Positions 1 through 4,949 of a stretch of 5,875 nucleotides of DNA are shown here, piece after piece. A program made the translations under genes and the position numbers. The notes below the pieces were generated by a model, which worked only from the letters and a program-made list of their open reading frames with translations, did not search any database and was not told the origin of the DNA. Origin of the DNA: Singulisphaera sp. GP187 (GTDB lineage Bacteria > Planctomycetota > Phycisphaerae > Phycisphaerales > SM1A02); NCBI GenBank assembly GCA_945896765.1, contig CAMDEL010000107.1:1-5875 (forward strand), written 5' to 3'. The number at the start of each line of letters is the position of its first letter. Positions within the stretch are counted from its first letter, which is position 1.

Positions 1-405
1 CAGTTTTATTTCAACTATGTTCCAAACAGCCAACTGAACAACACACTGCTCGCATCTTCTGGTCAAGGGCAGTATTCGCCGAAACTCGCAATGAAAATCG
101 CGTCAATTTCGCGAGCAGACGCGACGATCTTGATGTTGGAAATGCGATCAAACCCTCGCGAATTACCAGGAAGCGATGTTCACTTCGGCCGAGATCTGAA
201 GCGCCACCGCGCGGACTGGAAGCGTTTTGCTTCACGACATTTCGATGGTGGCCATCTTCTCTTCGCGGATGGACATGTTGGCTGGATGTTGAATTCAGAT
301 GCAACACGAAATGTCCAAGGAAGTCGCGATCCAAGTTTTGCAGGCGGCGATTGGAACACGAACAAGCTTGTTTGGGATCCGATGGGTCCAGCAACGGACG
401 AATGA
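1..405 (+). CDS. Prepilin-like protein with C-terminal H-X9-DG domain (5'-truncated by window edge)
   Basis: The reading frame is open from the first base to a TGA at 403-405, giving the last 134 residues of a longer protein. Its clearest mark is His80, nine residues, then Asp90-Gly91 (around HFDGGHLLFADGH). This is the exact spacing of the 'prepilin-type processing-associated H-X9-DG' domain found at the C-terminus of many planctomycete type II secretion/pseudopilin-like proteins. Family members normally begin with a type IV prepilin leader and one hydrophobic helix; that part lies outside the window and cannot be verified. The visible part has no transmembrane stretch and is rich in Asn, Asp and Arg, as expected for an exported globular head. 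The family is greatly expanded in planctomycetes, and the role of individual members is mostly unknown. An internal ATG at 91 is not needed as a start because the frame runs on upstream with family-like sequence. The family call is firm; specific function is unknown. Confidence 0.85.
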   Translation, partial: QFYFNYVPNSQLNNTLLASSGQGQYSPKLAMKIASISRADATILMLEMRSNPRELPGSDVHFGRDLKRHRADWKRFASRHFDGGHLLFADGHVGWMLNSDATRNVQGSRDPSFAGGDWNTNKLVWDPMGPATDE

Positions 406-437
406 TCATGAACTTTTTCTCAATGTCTTTGAATCTC

Positions 438-475
438 TTCACACAATCTTCACCAATTATTCACTTGTATTCACA
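438..475 (+). promoter_or_regulatory. Four phased TTCAC direct repeats, candidate activator-binding array
   Basis: TTCAC occurs at 438, 449, 460 and 470, so successive copies are 11, 11 and 10 bases apart and lie on one face of the helix. The hexamers read TTCACA, TTCACC, TTCACT and TTCACA. Tandem direct repeats with an 11-base period are the known binding pattern of OmpR/PhoB-family response regulators, and Bacillus PhoP boxes have a TT-pyrimidine-ACA-like core. The array ends 11 bases before a possible -10 element (487-492), close to the geometry of a Pho box overlapping the -35 region. The repeats and spacing are seen directly; the regulator is inferred, and none is encoded in the window. 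Confidence 0.45.
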
Positions 476-492
476 CGATCTCGGGCTATGTT
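465..492 (+). promoter_or_regulatory. Possible sigma-70-type promoter for the PEP-CTERM-like gene
   Basis: TTGTAT at 465-470 matches the -35 consensus at four of six positions. TATGTT at 487-492 matches the -10 consensus at four of six, with a 16-base spacer. Transcription would start near 499, giving a leader of about 70 bases that begins with the hairpin at 499-525. The -35 overlaps the last two TTCAC repeats, as would be expected if an activator compensates for a poor -35. Matches this weak are common by chance, so the call rests mainly on position. Confidence 0.25.
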
Positions 493-498
493 TGCTTT

Positions 499-525
499 GA
501 TCGATCCACGCGTTGTGGATTGATT
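499..525 (+). other. Intergenic hairpin of 11 bp with a 5-base loop
   Basis: Bases 499-509 pair with 515-525 around the loop GCGTT (510-514). The stem has nine Watson-Crick pairs and two G-U pairs, with the core ATCCAC/GTGGAT. No T-run follows, so it is a poor intrinsic terminator for the upstream prepilin-like gene. It could be a 5'-end stabilising stem in the leader of the downstream gene, or a remnant or Rho-assisted terminator. The structure is read from the sequence; its role is undecided. Confidence 0.4.
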
Positions 526-550
526 CGTTCAGAATGTAGGGAGGCGTAAA

Positions 551-567
551 AAGGAGTTGGAGCTCCT
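551..567 (+). promoter_or_regulatory. Two Shine-Dalgarno candidates in a small hairpin before the PEP-CTERM-like gene
   Basis: AAGGAG at 551-556 is the stronger match but lies 14 bases from the ATG at 571. A second GGAG at 559-562 has the more usual 8-base spacing. AGGAG (552-556) can pair perfectly with CTCCT (563-567), placing the second GGAG in a 6-base loop. The five-pair stem is small, so masking would be mild. The sites fix ATG 571 as the start; an in-frame TAA at 547-549 rules out an upstream extension. Confidence 0.5.
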
Positions 568-570
568 GTT

Positions 571-1356
571 ATGTCACTTCATTCATCCCTACCATTCGCG
601 GCAATTACTGCCACTCTTCTCTCTACTTCATCCTTCGGCGCTTTGATCGCTGGCGATGTTGCAATCGTTGGCTTTCAAGCTTCGGGCGTGACAACGGACT
701 CTGTGTCGTTCGTCACATTCGTCGATCTTGCACCAGGCACAGTCCTTTACTTCACCGACAATGGTTGGACAGGCAGCGCATTTCGAGGCGTTTTAGCAAC
801 TGATGGCGATGGAAACGAAAACCTCATGCGCTTCACAGCTGTAAACACAATTGTTGCGGGAACGATCATTGGATCAAAGACATCATCGGCTGATTATGCG
901 TGGGCGCTCAGCGGTTTGGTTGGAGCAGGATCATCGGCGTATGCACAGCTTTCGCTTTCTTCGACTGGTGAGCAAGTCACGATTCTCGAGAGCACAAATT
1001 CATCAAATCCGATTTTCAGTGGCTTCACTGCGCTGTACAACTTCGACAATACGAGTGCATATGAAACTGCGACCAGTTCCACAACGGGAAGTTTGGCGCC
1101 TGGATTGGTTCAAGGAACCAGCGCAGTGCTTTTGACCAGTGCTGCGAATTCCGCACTGTTCAATCTCAACACGCTGACTTCGGGAACACAAGCAGAGTGG
1201 CTCGCAGCGATCGGCAATGCAGCAAATTGGACCACTGGAACTGGAACTGCTGATGCAGGTTCTGGTTTTATCAATGTGGTTCCAGCACCTGGCGCTCTCG
1301 CTCTTTTGGCATGCGCAGGTATGGTCGGATCTCGCCGTCGACGTGGCGCACGCTGA
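571..1356 (+). CDS. Exported protein with PEP-CTERM-like (PAP variant) sorting tail
   Basis: This 261-residue protein has a hydrophobic N-terminus (residues 7-23) ending in a plausible signal peptidase site, Ser-Phe-Gly before Ala24. The N-region carries no Lys or Arg, only His4, which is unusual for a Sec signal. The mature part is rich in Ser, Thr, Gly and Ala. It has the motif YFTDNGWTGS (near residues 64-73) seen in many secreted bacterial proteins of unknown function that share an 'AGTVLYFTDN' core. The C-terminus is a tripartite sorting signal: VPAPG (237-241), a short hydrophobic segment (242-253), and RRRR (255-258). In classic PEP-CTERM proteins the motif is Pro-Glu-Pro, is recognised by an exosortase in the inner membrane, and leads to surface or extracellular matrix delivery; here Ala replaces Glu. 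No catalytic motif is visible and the biological role is unknown. A strong terminator follows, so the gene is probably transcribed alone. Confidence 0.85.
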   Translation: MSLHSSLPFAAITATLLSTSSFGALIAGDVAIVGFQASGVTTDSVSFVTFVDLAPGTVLYFTDNGWTGSAFRGVLATDGDGNENLMRFTAVNTIVAGTIIGSKTSSADYAWALSGLVGAGSSAYAQLSLSSTGEQVTILESTNSSNPIFSGFTALYNFDNTSAYETATSSTTGSLAPGLVQGTSAVLLTSAANSALFNLNTLTSGTQAEWLAAIGNAANWTTGTGTADAGSGFINVVPAPGALALLACAGMVGSRRRRGAR

Positions 1357-1373
1357 ACATTTAAAACAAGTCC

Positions 1374-1403
1374 CGTATCGCCGCACGCTTCCTGCGGGAT
1401 ACG
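1374..1403 (+). other. First of two consecutive hairpins after the PEP-CTERM-like gene
   Basis: CGTATC (1374-1379) plus CCGCA (1381-1385) pairs with TGCGG (1393-1397) plus GATACG (1398-1403). That makes 11 base pairs with one bulged G at 1380 and a 7-base loop. It begins 17 bases after the stop codon and lacks a T-run. It probably stabilises the 3' end of the transcript or assists the terminator just downstream. Confidence 0.5.
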
Positions 1404-1414
1404 CCAGACATATA

Positions 1415-1448
1415 CGCTGATCGCTTCAAGCGATCGGCGTTTTCTTTT
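1415..1448 (+). terminator. Intrinsic (Rho-independent) terminator
   Basis: CGCTGATCGC (1415-1424) pairs with GCGATCGGCG (1430-1439) through ten pairs, one of them G-U, around the loop TTCAA. TTTTCTTTT follows immediately at 1440-1448. A GC-rich stem with an adjacent T-run is the textbook arrangement. It ends the PEP-CTERM-like transcript and separates it from fumC, which starts 60 bases later and so needs its own promoter. Confidence 0.85.
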
Positions 1449-1508
1449 CACTGGCGACTCCATTTCGAGGGGCGTTACACTCTCGCCACGCAATACGAGC
1501 GCCAAACT

Positions 1509-2915
1509 ATGTCACATGCACCTTCAAAGCACGCTACTCGCACTGAAACCGACGCCATGGGAGCGATTGAAGTTCCCGCTAATCGATATTGGGGAGCGCA
1601 GACCGAGCGTTCGATTCATCATTTCCCGTTTGGTGATCGAATGCCACTGCCGATTGTGCATGCCTTTGGATTACTCAAGGCCGCATGCGCCGAGGCAAAT
1701 TGCGAAATGGGCGGACTCTCCAAAGATCTTCGCGACTTGATTGTGTCTGTTGCCAAAGAAGTTTCCTCTGGCAAACTTGATGAGGAATTCCCGCTGAAAG
1801 TATGGCAAACGGGCTCGGGAACACAGTCAAACATGAACGTGAACGAGGTGATTTCCAATCGCGCAATCGAATTGGCTGGCGGAGTGCAAGGTTCGAAAAA
1901 GCCTGTTCATCCAAACGATCATGTCAATCTCTCGCAATCAAGCAACGATACTTTTCCAACTGCGATGCATGTTGCTGCCGCAATCGAAATCGAGCGAACG
2001 CTTCTTCCTGCCGTGAAAAAATTGCGCGATGCACTTGATGCAAAGGCGAAAGAATTTTCGAAGATTGTCAAGACTGGTCGAACACATTTACAAGACGCGG
2101 TCCCATTGACTCTTGGCCAAGAATTTTCTGGCTATGTTGCACAGTTGGATTTTGCGATGCGCGCAATTCACGAAAGTCTGCCTGGCTTGCGCGATCTTGC
2201 CATTGGCGGAACTGCCGTCGGTACAGGACTCAACGCACCGGTCGGATTTGGCGAACTTGTCGCAAAGAAACTTTCCGCAACAACAGGCATTGCATTCACA
2301 AGCGCGCAGAATAAATTCGCTGCGCTTGCTGGACATGAAGCAGCAACACAAGCCCACGGCGCATTTTCTGTACTCGCGGGATCGTTGATGAAAATCGCCA
2401 ATGATGTGCGTTGGCTTGCAAGTGGACCCCGCTGCGGAATCGGCGAGATTTCGATTCCTGAAAATGAACCAGGTTCAAGCATCATGCCAGGAAAGATCAA
2501 TCCAACACAAAGCGAAAGTATGACGATGGTGTGCGTACAAGTCTTTGGCAACAATTCGGCGGTGCAGTTCGCTGCAAGCCAAGGCAATTTTGAGTTGAAT
2601 GTTTTCAAACCAGTCATCGCGCAAAATCTTTTGCAGTCATGCGAATTGCTTGCGGGAACCTGTCATGCGTTCCGCAAATTCTGCGCAGAAGGCATTGTTG
2701 CAAACCACGAACGCATTTCTGAGTTGTTGGGGCAAAGTCTGATGATGGTCACTGCTCTCACGCCGCACATCGGATATGACAAGTCCAGCGCAATTGCAAA
2801 GCATGCGCACCATCAACGCATGACGCTGAAAGCGGCGGCACTGCACTTGGGTCATGTTGACGAAGCGACCTTTGATCGCGTTGTGAGGCCGGATCAGATG
2901 GTGGATCCTTCATAA
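1509..2915 (+). CDS. fumC: Class II fumarate hydratase (fumarase C)
   Basis: The enzyme interconverts fumarate and L-malate in the TCA cycle in the cytoplasm. It is a homotetramer of the aspartase/fumarase superfamily and needs no iron-sulfur cluster. At 468 residues it matches the usual length (E. coli FumC is 467). Active-site elements are intact: TGSGTQSNMN (101-110, with Ser103 and Thr105), HPNDHVN (134-140), SSN (144-146), Thr192-His193, and the superfamily signature GSSIMPGKINPTQ (322-334) with the catalytic-loop Ser323 plus Lys329 and Asn331. All sit five residues later than in the E. coli enzyme. The start is ATG 1509, because the family's N-terminal TETDAMG and RYWGAQT follow directly. 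No clear Shine-Dalgarno lies upstream (only GAG at 1497-1499). TACACT at 1476-1481 could be a -10, giving a leader of about 20 bases, but no good -35 accompanies it. No obvious intrinsic terminator follows. Confidence 0.97.
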   Translation: MSHAPSKHATRTETDAMGAIEVPANRYWGAQTERSIHHFPFGDRMPLPIVHAFGLLKAACAEANCEMGGLSKDLRDLIVSVAKEVSSGKLDEEFPLKVWQTGSGTQSNMNVNEVISNRAIELAGGVQGSKKPVHPNDHVNLSQSSNDTFPTAMHVAAAIEIERTLLPAVKKLRDALDAKAKEFSKIVKTGRTHLQDAVPLTLGQEFSGYVAQLDFAMRAIHESLPGLRDLAIGGTAVGTGLNAPVGFGELVAKKLSATTGIAFTSAQNKFAALAGHEAATQAHGAFSVLAGSLMKIANDVRWLASGPRCGIGEISIPENEPGSSIMPGKINPTQSESMTMVCVQVFGNNSAVQFAASQGNFELNVFKPVIAQNLLQSCELLAGTCHAFRKFCAEGIVANHERISELLGQSLMMVTALTPHIGYDKSSAIAKHAHHQRMTLKAAALHLGHVDEATFDRVVRPDQMVDPS

Positions 2916-2958
2916 AGTCGATAATCAGTCGCTAAAGTTGGAATTTTTACGGCAAGAT

Positions 2959-3000
2959 CGTTGTCGCGAAAACCTTCAGTTTCTGACAACGCCAATGTCA
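2959..3000 (+). promoter_or_regulatory. Overlapping inverted repeats upstream of the desaturase gene
   Basis: CGTTGTC (2959-2965) is perfectly complementary to GACAACG (2985-2991), and inner pairing such as AAAC with GTTT extends the stem. The same right arm also begins TGACA (2984-2988), which forms a second inverted repeat with TGTCA (2996-3000) across 7 bases. The two pairings exclude each other in RNA; as DNA, TGACA-N7-TGTCA resembles a dimeric repressor operator. No T-run follows, so it is not an intrinsic terminator of fumC. I could not find a convincing promoter in the 147-base gap 2916-3062, which otherwise holds nothing I can identify. Confidence 0.35.
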
Positions 3001-3062
3001 CATCGGTGCTAAAGTGATCTTCAATTTACTGGTTCGAGACCTGAGTAAAACACGGAGATTTG

Positions 3063-4067
3063 GTGTTGCAAAGTACGACAGAAGAAAATGTAATGGTCCT
3101 TGAAGAGGATCTTGTTGTTGGAAACGACATCCATGACCTTGGCGAACCGAAAGACACAGTCGAGGAAGAATCGCCACTCTCAAAAGGTCAAATGCATCTG
3201 GCCATGTTGGCGGCAGTTGCTTTGCCACCGCTTGGACTCTTGGCGGCGATGTATTTTCTTTGGGGTGGGATGTTCAGCTGGTTAAACCTCTCGATGATGG
3301 TTGCTCTCTATATAGCAACTGGGCTCGGAATCACGATTGGATATCACCGCCTGTTCACCCACAAGGCGTTCGTAGCACCAAAGCCGATTGCGATTTTCTT
3401 CATGATCTTGGGCGGTATGGCCGCTCAAGGGCCGCTCGTTTGGTGGGTTGGAACCCATCGTAAGCACCATCACTATTCGGATCACGACCATGATCCGCAT
3501 TCGCCGCACGCAAGTCGCAAGCCAGGCGTTGTTGGTTGGGTCGTTGGTTTTATGCACGCTCATATTGGATGGCTATTCAGCAGTACTGGTGATAGCAATT
3601 ATCGATATGTGCCAGATCTTTTGGCAGACAAAACGATCATGCGCGTGAATAATCTTTTCCCGGTGTGGGTCGCTCTTGGCTTGGCGATCCCGGCGATTAT
3701 TGGTGGGCTCGTCACGATGTCATGGACTGGTGCAGCACTTGGATTCTTATGGGGCGGACTCGTACGCATGTTCCTCTTGCATCATTCGACTTGGAGTATC
3801 AATTCCATCTGTCACGTTTGGGGATGGCGCGACTATCGCTCAGGTGATGAAAGTCGAAATAATCCAGTGATGGGAATTCTTTCCTTCGGTGAAGGTTGGC
3901 ATAATAATCATCACGCGTTTCCTTCGAGCGCTCGACACGGTCTGAAGTGGTGGCAGTTCGATGCAAGTTGGGTCATCATTCGATCGCTCCAAATTGTTGG
4001 CTTGGCAAGCAAAGTTCGTCTTCCTACCAAGGAGCGAATGGACGCTCGCCGCCGCAATTCTGTGTAA
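3063..4067 (+). CDS. Membrane acyl-CoA/fatty acid desaturase (delta-9 type)
   Basis: The protein is an integral-membrane di-iron desaturase that uses O2 and electrons from a carrier to place a double bond in fatty acyl chains, adjusting membrane fluidity. Residues below count from the GTG at 3063 (334 aa). The three histidine clusters of the stearoyl-CoA desaturase/OLE1 class are present: HRLFTH (95-100), HRKHH (132-136) and HNNHH (280-284). The extra metal ligand region NSICH (247-251) is also there. Hydrophobic segments at about 46-66, 73-93, 108-121, 199-218 and 222-236 give the expected membrane pairs. An acidic tail of about 40 residues precedes the first one. The start is uncertain: TTG 3060, GTG 3063 and TTG 3066 are consecutive, and GGAG at 3054-3057 is too close to the first. 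ATG 3093 is possible but has a weaker site. Double-bond position and acyl carrier cannot be read from sequence. trhO follows after 4 bases. Confidence 0.93.
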   Translation: MLQSTTEENVMVLEEDLVVGNDIHDLGEPKDTVEEESPLSKGQMHLAMLAAVALPPLGLLAAMYFLWGGMFSWLNLSMMVALYIATGLGITIGYHRLFTHKAFVAPKPIAIFFMILGGMAAQGPLVWWVGTHRKHHHYSDHDHDPHSPHASRKPGVVGWVVGFMHAHIGWLFSSTGDSNYRYVPDLLADKTIMRVNNLFPVWVALGLAIPAIIGGLVTMSWTGAALGFLWGGLVRMFLLHHSTWSINSICHVWGWRDYRSGDESRNNPVMGILSFGEGWHNNHHAFPSSARHGLKWWQFDASWVIIRSLQIVGLASKVRLPTKERMDARRRNSV

Positions 4068-4071
4068 CGGA

Positions 4072-4920
4072 ATGTTCACGAATATCGCTGTTTATAAGTT
4101 TGCGCCGCTTGCCGACTTGGAAACACTTCGTGAAAAATTGCAGGGAATTTGCCGTGATTGTGAATTGAAAGGGACAATTTTATTAAGCCCTGAGGGGATC
4201 AATTTATTTGTTGCTGGAACTCAGAGCAGTATCCAAATCTTGTTGACGGAATTGAGGTCGATCACAGGATTTGAAGACCTCAATCCGAAGGAAAGCCTCA
4301 GCGAGAATCAACCCTTCCGTCGCATGCTTGTCAGATTGAAGAAAGAGATCATTGCATTTGGTGTCGAAGGAATTGAACCAGGGAAAAAGTCTTCGGCAAA
4401 AATTTCCGCCAAGACCCTCAAGCAGTGGATCGACGAGGGCAAACCGTTGACGCTGCTCGACACGCGCAACGATTATGAAATTCGTATGGGGACTTTCGAG
4501 GGAGCCATCCCAGCAGGCGTTGAGCACTTTCGAGAATTTCCAGATGCGGTCGAAAAACTTTCCCCCGAGTTGAAGGAGCGAACGATCGTGATGTTCTGCA
4601 CAGGCGGTATTCGCTGCGAGAAGGCGGGCCCATTTATGGAACGCGCAGGATTTCAGAATGTCTTTCAGCTTGATGGTGGCATTCTCAAATATTTCGAGGA
4701 GTGCGGCGGAGCGCATTACAAAGGCGATTGCTTTGTATTCGATCGGCGCGTGTGCGTCGATTCACAATTGCGTGAAACCTCGGCCGCAATTTGCTTCAGT
4801 TGCCAGATGCCTTTGACCGAACAAGAGCAGCGACACCCACATTATCTCGTTGGAGAAACGTGTCCATTCTGCCATCCATCTCGCGAGCCTTCGAATTCAA
4901 CTTCGCAGCAGGCGAAATGA
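4072..4920 (+). CDS. trhO: tRNA uridine(34) hydroxylase, rhodanese family (YceA/UPF0176)
   Basis: TrhO carries out O2-dependent hydroxylation of wobble uridine 34 in certain tRNAs to 5-hydroxyuridine, the precursor of 5-oxyacetic acid or 5-methoxy uridine, widening codon reading. This 282-residue protein has the family layout. An N-terminal domain contains EGIN (41-44) followed by the VAG turn. A rhodanese domain at about 112-215 has DTRNDYE (130-136) and the active-site loop CTGGIRCEK (Cys176 to Lys184). A cysteine-rich tail carries Cys220, Cys228, the pair Cys241/Cys244, and Cys264/Cys267, likely metal-binding. The frame stays open back to 3961, but the 37 extra residues would come from within the desaturase gene in another frame. 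ATG 4072 gives the family-typical start, with 'VYKFAPL' at residues 7-13. It lies 4 bases after the desaturase TAA with no strong Shine-Dalgarno, suggesting translational coupling in a two-gene operon. It converges with the flippase gene across 19 bases. Confidence 0.93.
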   Translation: MFTNIAVYKFAPLADLETLREKLQGICRDCELKGTILLSPEGINLFVAGTQSSIQILLTELRSITGFEDLNPKESLSENQPFRRMLVRLKKEIIAFGVEGIEPGKKSSAKISAKTLKQWIDEGKPLTLLDTRNDYEIRMGTFEGAIPAGVEHFREFPDAVEKLSPELKERTIVMFCTGGIRCEKAGPFMERAGFQNVFQLDGGILKYFEECGGAHYKGDCFVFDRRVCVDSQLRETSAAICFSCQMPLTEQEQRHPHYLVGETCPFCHPSREPSNSTSQQAK

Positions 4921-4949
4921 ATCGAAATTTCCGCAGAGATTATTCATTT
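4915..4949. repeat. 8-bp inverted repeat spanning both stop codons of convergent genes
   Basis: AAATGAAT (4915-4922) is the exact reverse complement of ATTCATTT (4942-4949), with 19 bases between. The left arm contains the trhO TGA (4918-4920) and the right arm includes the last base of the flippase stop (4940-4942). TTTT follows the stem in the + direction. A weak two-way terminator is possible, but the stem is AT-rich and the loop long, so stability would be low. Confidence 0.25.

Noticed and set aside
11..442. Long minus-strand frame of 143 codons opposite the prepilin-like gene
   Set aside because: It is a shadow of a frame with a clear H-X9-DG motif on the + strand. Its translation is Arg/Ser/His-rich with no recognisable domain and no ribosome site.
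1110..1505. Minus-strand frame of 131 codons across the PEP-CTERM-like tail and terminator
   Set aside because: It crosses the intrinsic terminator and the fumC leader, has no domain, and lies opposite a gene with clear signal and sorting sequences.
2168..2617. Minus-strand frame of 149 codons inside fumC
   Set aside because: It is antisense to the most conserved part of fumarase, including the GSSIMPGKINPTQ signature, so its openness comes from the codon bias of fumC.
2931..3015. GCTAAAGT repeated at 2931-2938 and 3008-3015
   Set aside because: An 8-base repeat within about 150 bases of AT-leaning sequence is not rare by chance, and no symmetry or phasing supports an operator.
3961..4071. 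Upstream extension of trhO by 37 codons into the desaturase gene
   Set aside because: The extra residues derive from the conserved 3' end of the desaturase in another frame, and TrhO family proteins begin at the position matching ATG 4072.
4204..4716. Minus-strand frame of 170 codons inside trhO
   Set aside because: It is antisense to the rhodanese domain and its active-site loop, and shows no independent family features.
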